Position numbers and translations under genes: made by a program. A DNA stretch of 64,000 nucleotides from Cristatella mucedo (taxonomy: Eukaryota; Bryozoa; Phylactolaemata; Cristatellidae): positions 3,847,001-3,911,000 of the forward strand of contig WPIO01000025.1 of assembly GCA_009760855.2 (NCBI GenBank), in the 5' to 3' direction. Below the pieces are notes generated by a model that was not told where the DNA came from, ran no database searches, and saw only the letters and a program-made list of their open reading frames with translations. The stretch's first letter is position 1. Every line of letters starts with the position of its first letter. Below, in pieces: positions 28,851 through 45,800 of the stretch.

Positions 28851-30100
28851 CGATGGCGCATCCAACATGGCTGTGAGATCTACGATCTGCGGGCATCAAT
28901 CGCGGATATCAATCGTAAATACCGACGAGATTGCGTGCAACGAAGCTGCGCATGTTGCCTCGTACAAGAACGGCATTCCCTAAATCACCGCGTTCTTCAC
29001 TTTGATCAATGACACCATCGATGCGACGACTACGTCGAGCAAGCTGCCCAATGACCAGCGGCTTAACAAGCAGAAAATCGTCCGGGATGAGAGCTCAACG
29101 AGCTACAGTTTGAGAGACAGGTCGTGATTTGAATCGGGAAACGGCACCATGGTGGCACGGCACCTTGATCGCTGTTCTCGCGCTGAAGGTAATAATCAAG
29201 CGGTGCTGTGCACCGCTTGATTATTACCTTCAGCGCGACAGCCGAGGTCATTCAGAGTGTCGAGGCCGACGATATCGCGGATGTGCAGCTCGCAAGTGCA
29301 ACGCAGCTATTCGACAACATGCTCACGCTCAAACTCGCTGTCATCTTGCACGTGATTGCAGGGAAATTCGCTCATCGCACGAGCTATCGTAGGCGTTGAG
29401 AAAATACGAGGATATACTGAATGCAATGCACTCGGTCGAATTCTCCTTCCTGTCACTGAAAAGGACGAGCGAAACCAGCTACCTTGAGCTGCTGGTCAAG
29501 GTCGTAAAATTTTGTTGAAGCCTCGATATCGATGAGCTTGACAGGAGTACTACGTTCCAAGCGGTAGGCCTAGTCTAGATGCGCATGAACACGATTGATT
29601 GTGAATTCCGTGTTGATATCTTTAGCTCGGCGATCGACAATGTCCTATTTCAATGACATTTCCTATTAAACGCTGAGTCAAACCAGATTCTTTGTCTAGC
29701 TGAGCAAATATCGCCTTACAATCAGTGTGCGGCCTTTAATGCCGATAAGCTTGCAGAAATCGCCTTATACAGATGTCGATAAGCTTGAAGAAATCGCCTA
29801 TTGTAAGTAGGCCGTCTCCGACGTCAGAGCTAATCCTATCGAAGCAGCAGCAGCTAACTTGCACCTAGACATTGAGACGTTGAAGAATACCCACTTTACC
29901 TAAACCTGCCATCTCAACGCTTTCGCAGTCGAACGAGCAGCTAGCAGCTAACACCTGGTCTACCAACTGTTTCGCTCTATTCGGATGCTGTCAATGACAA
30001 CTCTTATGGTCGGGCGTGTCTTCAAGGGTTTACAAGTTCATCAAGACCCGTTAGTCACGACGATTGGCACCTATTACCTTCACGATACCATTTTGTTGTA
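28851..30100 (+). other. Possible decayed coding remnant, unidentified
   Basis: Plus-strand frames give protein-like stretches broken by stops and shifts (SVEADDIADVQLASATQLFD, EFSFLSLKRTSETSYLELLV, DIDELDRSTTFQAVG). This could be an old pseudogene or chance. No family was recognised. Confidence 0.2.
29179..29237. repeat. Perfect 28-bp-arm hairpin with 3-base loop
   Basis: Arms 29,179-29,206 and 29,210-29,237 are exact reverse complements around TGT. Confidence 0.95.
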
Positions 30101-30109
30101 TGTTGAGAC

Positions 30110-30270
30110 GGTAGGGGGACCGTGATAGTCCATGAGGTAAGTAAGGTGCTAGCTCTTCACGACCGACGTCGTGGGTTCGTGTCCTGCAGTGGAAGATTCT
30201 TTATTGCCGACTGAAAGTGGAGACAGCTGTCCAGGCTCTTCGGCCACTATACAAGGCTGTTAAACTAGAT
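30110..30270 (+). mobile_element. tRNA-derived SINE, family B
   Basis: A B-box-like GTCGTGGGTTCGTGTCC in the head and CTCTTCGGCCACTATACAAGGCTGTTAA in the tail, matching the family at 36,105, 50,031 and 50,426 (opposite strand there). Confidence 0.55.
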
Positions 30271-30952
30271 AATAATATTACTTAGCTGGACCTCAACAAC
30301 GATGAAATTATGCCCTACTTCCTGCCGATGAACGACCACTGACTCAGTCAAAAACAACATAGTTGTACCCTATAATTTGCAGGTCTTGCCCTTAACAGAT
30401 AAATCAAGACAGTGCCTCTGACCCTAACAGAAATTCTATGTGAAGCTAGACTCCGACTGATTTCCGCCTGGGATCGAGATGATGGTTCGTATCAGACCAT
30501 CTTTGAATTGTCAAGCCACGTAATTTCGAATGTAACAACCGTGAGTGAGTCCGTCTATACACACAAGTGGCCGATATCTCGCTTACGTTACATCCTGTAT
30601 GATATCTATTGAACTACCTGACCTAGTCAACTGCTGCTTTATACGAATCGGTGTCCAGGAGTACCTTCAGTTTCCGTCTTGTGGCCTCAGCTTATGTGAC
30701 AAACTTCCTTAACGTGACCACCACAACAACTCAAGTTCGGCCACATGGCTGCACAAACCAGCCACACAACTTTATCGCTTGCAATCTAAATGTCTTCGAG
30801 TCAAACTGCATCTACTATCAGCTAAGGCATGACGAGTGTGTAACGCCAGCTTTATTTGCAACTAGTTGTCGGGGTGTCGTTTCCAGCGGCCAATGAATCG
30901 CACAGGACAATGTTGCCAGAACGTCTTCGGTCACCTATCAAACACTACGCCG
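30271..30952. other. No gene recognised
   Basis: Only a short plus-strand frame of about 80 codons at 30,651 (TNFLNVTTTTTQVRPHGCTN), without a recognisable domain. Confidence 0.2.
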
Positions 30953-31092
30953 AGCTGGTTTAGTCAAGCGGTTAAGGTGCTAGCTCCGACCAAGGTCTGA
31001 CTGAGGTCGTGGGCTCGAGCCCCGAGGCATATCTGAAGCGCCTGAATAGAGATTAAGTTCTCTTGGGGCGCTAAATAAATGAATTATAAATG
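30953..31092 (+). mobile_element. tRNA-derived SINE, family A
   Basis: Matches the 8,447 copy: GCCGAGCTGGTTTAGTCAAG, a B box GGTCGTGGGCTCGAGCCC, and the GAAGCGCCTGAATAGAG ... GGGGCGCTAAATAAATGAATTAT tail. Confidence 0.75.
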
Positions 31093-31350
31093 AATTATAT
31101 TTACTATCCTAGAAATAAAGTCCGTTCGCATGCTGATGCCTCTGCTTGCGACCAGCCCGGTGCTCCCTCTGCCTGGGTTACAAGTGCGAGAATCGCCAGC
31201 TAGGTATGGCACGTAGGCAGGTAGGCCCTAACAGCCTTAAGACCATTAACTGTGCGCATAGCAATGCCGACACCCGTGAAGCAAGGCTGCATGCTCTCAG
31301 CGCCATCGACACTGAGAGCACTCGGCCATCGCCTTCGGTCACGTCGCCTT

Positions 31351-35507
<4,157 letters not shown>

Positions 35508-35964
35508 GATTATCAGCGCTCGCAAACCCTTGTTACACCGCCGGTTCCACCCGCCCTAATGAGAAAATGCCGACTCACGCCGGCCTCTCATAGGCGCCCC
35601 CCCAGCAGCCGGCGGTTCTGCACATGACTCAGCATAATGTGCCCACACTTGATGCGATATTAGCAAATAAATAATATTTAAAATGTGTAAACTATATACT
35701 TTAGAATTTAATCAAAGCTTTCCAGTTTAAGTCGTTATGATATACTAGTAACAATTGGACATGCGCACTGACTACGGCAGATTAGATACTAGGATACTAC
35801 CCACGTATTAGATACTAGGTCCACGGCACGGTAAACAGCGACCCCCGGCATAGATATGCAGATCAACTTTGAACAGCCATAGGTTTCCGTAGACGCTTTC
35901 GACGACTAGCCCTGCCACTATTAGTCCTATGTAGTAATAATATAATAATAATAATACTATAATA

Positions 35965-36108
35965 TATATATATAATTCATTTATATAGCGCCCCAAGATA
36001 ACTTAATCTCTATTCAGGCGCTTCACATGTGCCTCGGGGCTCGAGCCCACGACCTCAGTCAGACCTTGGTCGGGGCGAGCACCTTAACCGCTAGACCAAA
36101 CCATACTA
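35965..36108 (-). mobile_element. tRNA-derived SINE, family A
   Basis: Reverse complement has the B box GGTCGTGGGCTCGAGCCC and tail AAGCGCCTGAATAGAG ... GGGGCGCTATATAAATGAAT. Confidence 0.75.
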
Positions 36109-36282
36109 GCCGAGTTAACAGCCTCTTTTTGTATAGCGACAGAAGAGCCTTTGCGGCTATCATCACCGCTTGCAGTGACGATATAGGATCGCCCACCACA
36201 GGATTCGAACCCACGACCTCGGGGCCGAGGTCGCAAAAAGCAACCGCCTTACCTGGTGAGCCATTACGGCTCACCGTCAAAA
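36105..36282 (-). mobile_element. tRNA-derived SINE, family B
   Basis: Reverse complement begins GGTGAGCCGTAATGGCTCAC, has B box GTCGTGGGTTCGAATCC and a CTCTTCTGTCGCTATACAAA tail. It abuts a family A copy. Confidence 0.65.
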
Positions 36283-36404
36283 CTGGTTGTTCATGCATTT
36301 CGGGAAAACGGGCTGCCATGATAAAGTAGATGACAAGTAGACCACTGTTGTATATCCTGATACAATTGGTTGTAATCATGACAGGTCAAGGATCGATAAT
36401 GCTT

Positions 36405-36990
36405 TCTGTACAGGATCTCTCAAGTGCCTAGGAAGAGATTCAGTTCTCTGAGGGCTCTATACAAATGTATTATTATTAATACATTCTAAAAATAGTTATA
36501 ATAATAAATGTGTACAGCCGCCTCAGAGAACTTATTCTCTATTGTAGTATAGCAGTGTCTGCGGCTGCTGCTGTTCTTCCGGAGTCTCACGGAGACACGA
36601 GAGGACGGACGTGAGCGATGAACGAGACTCGATCTGTGTTCCCTCAACGGGTACATATATGCGAGCTGGCTGACTCACCTTAGATAGGGGAGTGCATCTG
36701 TGGCGGGCCGCATCAAAGGCCCGATGCTGCACCGAGTCAATTGCCCAACCACCTACTGCAAGTGGAGCATACATTAGTGGCCGTTGTTGCTGCACTAATT
36801 ACAATGGCAGAAGCAGCGGGTGCACACAAAACTATCTAGGCACTTTACGTATGCTGTAAAGGAAGCTTGATCATATGGTTAGTTGTAGATAGCACAATGT
36901 CAACTACCATAACATGGTTAGAGGTGACATGCATAGGCTCAGCATGCAAATATGGCTAGTGGCAGCATGCACAGTGTCAGATGAGAGTTC
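36405..36990. mobile_element. LINE 3' tail pieces with a roughly 290-bp insert
   Basis: A plus-strand tail ends near 36,480, then a minus-strand LINE 3' end begins (CGCCTCAGAGAACTTATTCTC). It is cut at about 36,540 by unmatched sequence and resumes at about 36,830 (CTAGGCACTTTACGTATGC). The insert's class is unknown; CTAT flanks it on both sides. Confidence 0.5.
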
Positions 36991-38299
36991 GTATAGCGAA
37001 ACAGTGTTCAACAATAGCGCTCTTCAATAAGCGGCATTGGTCGCAATGAAACTAGAGGCATTCGTGTGCGTGCACGTCCTGAGCCTGAGCCTGGCAACTA
37101 CTGGCGATAGTTAGGACGCAAGAGTCAGTGGTGCTCAGATGTCGAGCCTCTCATCAAAATCAGTCCGTTCTGTTCAGCCTCAGCTTGCTAACTGTGTCTA
37201 GTTAATAGCGATTGCCATTCTTTGGACAGAGCAGAGAGGGCCTGCTTTTGGCTCCGGACAAGGCCTTGCTCAGCAGGAGGTATGGGACTGTTTTATTTAT
37301 CGAAATGGCAGTTATAACAGAAGCCGTGCAATTCTCTCTAAAGCAAGATATCGAGGCTGTCTATAGTGCCGCTATGCACTACTGTGATCCAATTAATTTC
37401 CAACGGATGTGGAGCGTGGACTTATATTTTTGGCATTCCATGACAGCATTCGATATTTTGTTTCTCGGTTAGGAATGCCACTCGTCACTTAAGAGAATGG
37501 ACTGAAGTCAAATTCTGAAGGGTTATTGGAAAGCCCGTCAATTGTTAGCGCCCGAATTGGTTTGGCCACAAAATCGTGCGATGCCACTATCGATGCTTTG
37601 ACGAGATCTTTCTGTGCTAGTACGTTAAGTCCACGTATTAGATACTAGACTTTCACAGCTTTCTGCTGGCCATAGCTACCGACAGCCATTTTTGTATGGG
37701 CATCCTAGGTAATGACAGTCACATCTTCTCCTGCTCCAAGGTTTACCTAGCCAACCGCTGATTGCATCTCGAGTGGTCGTACTCAGTTGCTAGCGAATAG
37801 CCAGGACATCTAGACTGAGGGTACATGTTGAGTATTGCACAGGATTTGCCCCCCCCCTCTTTTTAGAGAGGACATCCAGGACACGTGTCCGTGTATGCTA
37901 GGCAAGCCATCTGCATCCTCTAGCCACCAGCACAAAATACATTGCACGCTTAAGAAGCTCCGATGTGAGAGTGCTAGCATATGTGAGATATCAATGCGGT
38001 AGTGCATTAACTCCGAATCGTTCGCGAATACGGTATATGCATTCGATACTTCCGCCCTCTCAGGTAGTCACGGGCTTTAGGTTTGTACGTATGCAACATT
38101 ACGGAGAATGTCAAGAAAATACTTATAAAACTGTCCGACAATCGAATTTTTTCAAAGGTAATTTTCGAAAGACAAATATGTTAGAAATGTGATCTGAAGT
38201 TTTGACGACTTTCGCATAAAAGAAAAAATGGTTACGCCAGCCATGTCCAGCCCGGATGTAAACCGGAAGCGTTGCATTCACAAACAAACAACAAATGTA
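36991..38299. other. No gene recognised
   Basis: Non-coding by inspection. CCACGTATTAGATACTAG occurs here (about 37,632) and again at 35,800. Confidence 0.3.
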
Positions 38300-38640
38300 C
38301 TAAATCTCCAAACTCTTGAGCTATGTAATGTAATGCAATGTATCTCCGTCTGTAACTCCACAAAGTCATAAAGACCATGTGGGTGTTACGCAGGAGAGTT
38401 TTGTATAGCGAACTCACAGCCTAAGCGGCTTTCGGTACGCATTCGGTAGCCAACAGACTTCGTCTCACGCAACAAAGAGAAAGTGGGAAGCATAGCAGAG
38501 TCAGGAGAGCAGTTGAGGTAGTGAGTAGCATAGAAGTAGCAGCTCTGGAACGCTGAAAAGGATGTGCCATAGTCGGCAGTAGGAGAGTAGTTGTCGTTGC
38601 GCAAGAATTGTGGAAGCGAGTTCCACAGTCTAGGACCTCC
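38300..38640 (-). mobile_element. LINE family B, 3' part encoding a reverse-transcriptase C-terminus
   Basis: In reverse the sequence reads SFSSGGPRLWNSLPQFLR, the usual C-terminal motif of L2/CR1-type ORF2 proteins, then a 3' end with an (ACATT)-like tail at 38,325. The last 200 bases match the insert at 10,503 in the viral element. Confidence 0.65.
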
Positions 38641-38919
38641 AGAGCTAAAGCTTCTAATTCTCTATCTAGGCGCTTAGCTAGTCACTGAAAGAGGATCAAT
38701 AGTCGAGTGCTACTGACGTAATCCACGGTAAAATGCCAAGACACGTGTAAAACCACAGATGCAAAATTACTGTCACACCTATCAAACTTCGACCGGCGTG
38801 TAAAGGCAAACACGGTGGCTCTCCGTGCCACTAGTTATTAAGCCGTCTTATCTGCTCAACAAGCTGAGTTGTGCACAGGTAAGCATGCAAAGCACACTGG
38901 AGCACAAAAGAAAGGTTCG

Positions 38920-39231
38920 CTAGGGTGAATTGAAAGCTGACAGGAACAGATGCATTTTTGGCTGACACTTTAATGATGCAAGGTCATTGCTGACGGTGAC
39001 CGTAGCGGACAGCAAGTTTAGGAATCTCTCGGTGAGCACGATCTTAAGGCTCGAGACGGCCAAAAGATGACAATTTAGTTCGACGCAGACCGAGCTCCGG
39101 ACCAGGGAATCCTTTGACCTTTGACCTGGAGCCCTTTGACCATTCAAGAGAAGGAATGGCTCGCGAAGAAAGGCTCTGGTGTTACGGCCGAGGTCATGTT
39201 CCATACGTAAGACCACGAATAAAAATTCCAC
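38920..39231 (-). pseudogene. Very decayed LINE C-terminal fragment
   Basis: The frame ends ATVTVSNDLASLKCQPKMHL with FLSAF, reminiscent of the FKRNLKIHLFRTAF end of the local LINE. Low similarity. Confidence 0.35.
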
Positions 39232-40755
39232 AGTACTGGCTGCACTCGCTGACCATCCGACTGCAGCATGGGTTTTCCTGATGGCTAGAATAGTCAGCGA
39301 GACAAGGGAAGTGGGGATATTATGACGATTACTATCTTATACCCGTTAAAGTCGCTGGGAAACTCTACCTTTGCTTTAGAAGGCGAGCCTGGGCGTTCGC
39401 TGACAGCAGGTGAGCCAGCGGTGGTGATGAACAATCTTGCCGTCATTTCTTAACGCAACCAAATGTTGACAGAAGCCATAATAAGAAATTGTTCAAAATC
39501 AAGCTTAGATTGGTTTTATTATAAAATTCTTCGAATTTATTTTGAACGCACAATTCACTATTTTAATTTCAATTAAGAGTTTGCTTGTTGCCGTAAAATG
39601 CATAAATTAGTAAGTACCATCCGCTGATAATCTTGGCATGATACTCATAATAGCAATATAATCATCGTATAATTATAAATATTATTGAGAGCACAACGCA
39701 AGTGTAACCTCAGCGACTGGTGATTACGGGATCCACGGACTCATATTAAAATTATACAGTTTGATATCTAACGCCTTCTATTCGTGTGAAACCTGCCTGG
39801 CTCTTTGAACTGAAGAATTTGCAAAAAAAAGTGCGTGCAAAGAAAGGTTTTGCAGCGATAGCCAGATCGCGAGACAAGCGTCGCAGCGGAGGTGCACTAA
39901 TACTGATGCTGTACTAATTTAATAAATACCCTACTTTAATATATTTATATTGGTGAAACCCTAATATTAAAATTCATACATTCACATGGATCATTAGAGA
40001 AATGTCACTTAATTGGTTACGGATATAATTCACACGTTTTCAGTATGCACAAGCACTCAAAGTACTATTCACAAGGACGATGCAAAGGAGCGGGAGTGCC
40101 TGCTGTATTTACAAGGCTAAACATTGAACGTTCTACTATCATTGGCTGCATTGGTTATAAGTTTTGCATCACTTGCTGTACTGTAGCACTAATACTCCGT
40201 ACTGTATACAATATTACCACGTATTACTTCTATTAGTACTTAGCAGTAATGACAAATAAATCATAATCTGCCATTCCAGTTTGTTTGGGTGTCTACAGCA
40301 GCTTGGAAAACTGCATCGCAGTCTTAAACATATTGGGTACGTGAGACTAGTTAGTACGTAAAATAAAACTGATCTTCTCATCATCCACCTTCAATGTTAA
40401 CTTAGAATCTATTCATCTGCGCGGATAATCGATAGACAACGTTAGAAATCTCAGCATGCACGCTGTTTGGAAGTGTTTTATAGGTCCGACTGGTTCGTGA
40501 CAAAGCAGTTCTTGAGCATGCACCGGTTGATCCGACGCGGCACTCAGCGCCATCTTCCCATTTCGTGGAGACCGAGGTGACTGCAGCTCGAGTTAAAGCA
40601 GCTTCTCATCTGATTATAGTCACGTGCTTCAGCAATAGAAAACTATCCGGGTGTGGGCATGGATTGCTTGGAAACAGATGAAAACCAAGAGAGCATGGAG
40701 AATTGAGTGCGATCAGCCAGAGCTGCGGCGGCATTAGGGAGAGTCGGACCGCTAG
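39232..40755. other. No gene recognised
   Basis: AT-richer in the middle (39,480-40,000). No ORF with a domain, no repeat match noted. Confidence 0.3.
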
Positions 40756-40769
40756 GGAAACGCTTAATA

Positions 40770-41551
40770 ATAATAATTATAATAATGCACTTGACAAAGC
40801 GCCCTCAGAGAACTCAATCTCTTTCTAGGCGCTTTACATTTGCTGCAAAGTGAAATGCAATGTAACGGTAAGTAAAATCATGCTTGATAGACAAACGAAA
40901 TTAATAGTATGCTTAGGGGTGACATGCACAGGGTCAGCATGCAAATGTGGTTAGTGCAGCATGCACAGTGTCAGCACGTATAAGCACATCAAGGACGAAT
41001 CACAGGGACCCACTAAATGCTGTCCTAAATAGGTGTATTTTTAAGTTCCTTTTAAATGTGGTCAGGTCAGGGGATGTTCTGATGCAGGTCGGGAGGGAGT
41101 TCCAGGCTTTGGGAGCATACGAACTAAATGCACGGTCTCCTAAGAATTTAAGGTTTGTACGAGGTATTTGTAGACTGTTGGATTGCGAAAAGCGGGCGGT
41201 ACGATGCTTGGCTTGATGGGGGAGTAGATCTGAGAGATAGGCTGGAGCCATAGAATGAAGGGACCTAAAAGTGAGCGACAAAACCTTGAAGTCAATCCGT
41301 TGCTTGACTGGTAGCCAGTGCAGGTCGGCGAGAAGTGGAGTAATGTGGCAACTGCGACGCTCACGACAGACAAGCCTAGCTGCAGAGTTTTGCACAGCTG
41401 CAATCGCCTGATTGCACATGCTGTTAGGCCAGTAAGCAGTGAGTTGCAGAAGTCGAGACGGGATGTCACGAATGCATGGACCAACTTAGACGTGGTGTCC
41501 TTATCTCAAAACCCCGAATTTTAGCAACGTTATGAAGCAGAAAATAGGTTT
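40770..41551 (-). mobile_element. L2-type LINE copy 3, 5'-truncated, without the 46-nt deletion
   Basis: The 3' tail is (AATAAT)n at about 40,770. The frame at 41,000-41,419 encodes [20 protein letters not shown], then HWLPVKQRIDFKVLSLTFRS and [16 protein letters not shown]. It keeps the 46 nt (41,269-41,314) that copies 1 and 2 lack. Confidence 0.85.
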
Positions 41552-42309
41552 ACTGAGGGGCATTTCTTGCTTGACGCCAAGCGAGGACAATCCTTTCGCA
41601 ACAGCTCCTCCTTCAAACCACGCAGACGATTTTGCAGCGCTCGCCTTTAATACCTCGCGTGACTGTCGCCTGAAAGGTGAAATCTGCAGCGAGGCTTCTT
41701 TGGCCTCTCACTTTGCCTCGGGTCAGACCTGGCTGAGGCAAAAGCTTCAGTTACTACTGAAGCAGCCGCCACGGGACAAATGTTGGAGTGAAAGCTTCAT
41801 GAAAGTGCTTCATGAACTTTTGATGCAGAACAATTTTCACTTACATGGAGATCGAAGATATATTTTACATCTCGAATCGTCAATATTTGAAGTACACGTT
41901 CTGGTTAAGCTCTAAAAAACTAAGCGCTCTGTCAAGAAAATGACTTGTCTGTTTTTGGCCTTAACTCTGCGTACGACTCCGGAAATTTGCTTGACCTTGT
42001 GCCCATCCCATCAATCAAAAGTTATTCAGATTAAATGTTACAGCTCCGTGGTCTTAAAATATCTCTTACAAAGAATTTAACCACCCAGCAGCTGCGGCCG
42101 TGCTTCGAGAATCACTTTTTTCGCTAAAAGTAAGCCTAGTTAATCATGAATCATTAACCATTAAACAACTACATAATCATTCAAGAAGACTTTATCAAAA
42201 GGCACCGTTCTGTCGTCGTAGCCTTTCGTCTGGTTGGCGTCACAGCACCACGTCAAGTGTCTCAAAGGTGGTGACACTTCAGCCAACTGAGGGCACAACC
42301 TGGCTAAGT
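41552..42309. other. No gene recognised; one 128-codon plus-strand frame
   Basis: A frame at 41,532-41,915 (SEASLASHFASGQTWLRQKL) has no recognised domain. It may be chance or part of an unidentified exon. Confidence 0.25.
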
Positions 42310-42565
42310 TATTAGCCATTCCCAGCAGCCTCTAGGTCTTTGATGTGGGCGTGGTAAAACCCTAAAGGAGTCCATCTCAACGAGGTGGGCCTGAAGACAG
42401 TAAGCCTAGTTAGGAAATCTCAGTCTGGTCGAACCTGCTCCTTTCGTGTGAAGGTCCCGGTTAATCTTTTTCAGCTTCAAGAAGGCTTGAAGTTTCTTGA
42501 CTATCTCATTGTATCTTTCTTCAGACCAGCCGACAGTGTCCATCCTATTCACAGCAACAATTTCA
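42310..42565 (-). pseudogene. HBS1-like translational GTPase fragment
   Basis: Minus-strand frames read VAVNRMDTVGWSEERYNEIV and KKLQAFLK, the G4 (NKxD) region of HBS1/eEF1A-type GTPases, here with NRMD. After a poor stretch with a stop, LVEMDSFRVLPRPHQRP matches the segment after the G domain. No other exons are visible, so this is probably a pseudogene piece or an isolated decayed exon. HBS1 rescues stalled ribosomes with Pelota. Confidence 0.5.
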
Positions 42566-42892
42566 CTGAGAAACGCCTATAAAGTCAAAGGAATTTGTAT
42601 CGGATACAAAAGAATAGCTAGCGCCAAAATCTGCCTCAGGCGCGTGCCCCATGTTCCTCGATAGTGGACACGCTTACAAGAACGTGAGCAAAATGTGCGC
42701 ATGAACCGCAGGGATCTCCCCACGTGACTCACGATAATTCTGCGAAACAACTCGGGGCGGCGTGGCGGGGACTGTAGCAATAACAAATGAAAATCGATCG
42801 GCAATCGAAAGCGTGAAACAACTCGACAGAAGTGCGGCAATCGTCGTTAGAAGGATGCTGCTTTTTCAAGAGCCACCAATGTGAAGCCAGGT

Positions 42893-45800
42893 GATTAATA
42901 ATAATAATAATAATTCACTTGATAAAGCGCCCTCAGAGAACTTAATCTCTCTCTAGGCGCTTTACATTTGCTGTAAATTGAAATGCAATTGAATGGTAAG
43001 TAAAATCATGCTTTAAAAAATAACGAAATTAATAGTATGCTTAGGGGTGACATGCACAGGGTCAGCATGCAAATGTGGTTAGTGCAGCATGCACAGTGTC
43101 AGCACGTATAAGCACATCAAGGACGAATCACAGGGACCCACTAAATGCTGTCCTAAATATATGTATTTTTAGGTTCCTTTTAAATGTGGTCAGGTCAGGG
43201 GATGTTCTGACGCAGGTCGGGAGGGAGTTCCAGGCTTTGGGAGCATACGAACTAAATGCACGGTCTCCAAAGGATTTAAGGTTTGTACGAGGTATTTGTA
43301 GACTGTTGGATTGCGAAAAGCGGGCGGTACGATGCTTGGCCTGATGGGGGAGTATGTCGGAGAGATAGGCTGGAGCCATAGAATGAAGGGACCTAGCCAG
43401 TGCAGGTCGGCGAGAAGTGGAGTAATGTGGCAACTGCGACACTCACGACAGACAAGCCTAGCTGCAGAGTTTTGCACCAGCTGCAATCGTCTGATCGCAC
43501 ATGCTGGTAGGCCAGTAAGCAGTGAGTTGCAGAAGTCGAGATGAGATGTCACGAATGCATGGACCAACTTAGACGTGGTATCTTTATCTAAGCAAGCCCG
43601 AATTTTAGCAATGTTATGAAGCTGGAAATAGGCGGATTTGACTGTGGAGCTGATGTGGTCGTCTAACGAGAGGTCGCTTTGGAATATGACACCTAGATTT
43701 CGAGCTGATTCAACTGGAGATATGCTGGCAGAGCCAATTTTGAGAGACAGCCTTTCCAATCTCTGAATCACACTGGGTTTGCCCATGACTAGTAAGGTAG
43801 TTTTGTCATCGTTTAGTTTTAGAAAATTTGCTGCCATCCATGTGCGGATGTCATCAATGCATGCAGCTAGTGAGTTGAGAGAATTTGAGGTGGTCGAAGG
43901 CTGGGAGGGATCAAAGCAAAGGTACGACTGAGTGTCATTCGCATTGAAGTGAAAGCCTAGATTGTGCTTGGCAGTCACATCAGCAAGAGGGAGAGTATAA
44001 ACCGTGAAAAGAACCGGACCTAGCACGGAGCCCTGAGGTACTCCATATTTCAGAGGTACTTCAGATGATCTTTGTCCATTCACGTCAATACTCTGGAGTC
44101 TCCCACTGATGTATAATCTGAACCATTGTAGAGCAATGCCAGTGATGCCCAGGCGAGATGAGAGGCACTCTAGAAGAACTTTGTGATCGATGGTATCAAA
44201 AGCTGCCGAAAGATCGAGCAAAACAAGCAGAGACACTCTACCCATGTCCGCATTCCTAAGTAGGTCGTTGTATACCCGAAGCAATGCTGACTCTGTGGAG
44301 TGATTAGCTCTAAGGCCAGACTGGAGCTTACTAGCAAGGTGTGAGGTTTCGATATACGAGTTCAGCTGGTCTGCCACGACCCGTTCGAGTGTCTTTGATA
44401 GGAATGGTAGAAGGGAAACTGGGCGGTAGTTGCTCAAGTTCTCTTGGTCAAGTGTAGCTTTCTTGAGAAGTGGCCTGACTACAGCTTTTTTGAAAGGTGC
44501 TGGGACATGACCTGAGGCTAATGACATATTAATTATGTTAGTTATTCATGGCAGGATCAGATCAATGCAACATAGGAGCAGTACAGTGGGAATAGGGTCC
44601 AGAGGACTTGTTGTCTTCTTTGATTGAGATACAAACTTTAGGACTAGATCACTAGTGACCTGCTTAAATGCAGACATTGAGGTGAAGCCAGGAACCGAGC
44701 AACAACATTCTAGTGGGGATGTTGTCATCGCAGGGATGGATTCCCTGATCTTGTCTATCTTCTGCTCAAAGAATCGAGAGAAGCGATCGGCTAGATCATC
44801 ATTTGGATCATCAGGTAAGGAGCTAATCTGGGAACGGTTGAGGAGATGGTTGATCGTCGACATCAGCATTTTTGGATTGTGCATCTGTGATTCAACAATG
44901 TTTTTATAAAAGCTAGACTTGGCCTTTGCTAGGATCGATTGGTACGACCTACAGTAGTCTTCATATGCCTGTCGATGGACAGTTAGTCCGGATCTTTTGT
45001 ATGCTTTTTCAAGCTTTCGTTTAGTAGACTTGGCTAGTTTAATGTCTGCGGTAAACCATAGGCCGTCTGGGCGGGGGCGCACAGTGCGCTTTGTCAGAGG
45101 GGCAAACTCGTCGAGCGTGTCAGCTAGTGTCGTGTTGAAGCTATCTACCAATGATGACAGATCGGAGGGAGGATTGAGCAGCAGAGGTGAAGCAGATATT
45201 CTCGCACGGACAGCATCGATGTCAAGGGTCTTGAGGTTTCGCGATTCACAGGTTGTTTTAGAGGAGGATGTGGGCACACACTGTAGATTGAATGAGATCT
45301 GCATGTGGTCAGATAAGCATGATTTGGTAATAATTGGTGATGACAAAGTGCAGTTGTATGAGAAAATCTGGTCGAGTGTGTGACCCTTGATGTGAGTAGG
45401 ACCATGCAAATGAGCCACAAGAGACAATGAGTCAGTCAATGCACGAAATTCGGTGCTGAAAGCGTCAGATAAGTTATCAAAGTGAACGTTGAAATCACAC
45501 ATAACGAGGAAGGATCGATTTCTTGCACACAGAATCGAAATGAGATCGGAGAAATCTGAGATAAAGGAGGATTTGGTACCTGGTGGGCGATAGACTACTG
45601 CCACTATTGGTAGCTTGTTTTCGGGTGAGACCAAGACAATTGATTCAAAAGACTGCTTCGGGGGTACCGCAAATGGCTTGAAGTTGAATTTCGAGCGCAC
45701 GACAATAGCAACTCCACCTCCAGTTTTGATTGATCTAGGGGTGTGAAAGAACGAGAAACCAGATGGAGTTGCGTCTTTAATTGTCGGACAGTTTATCGAT

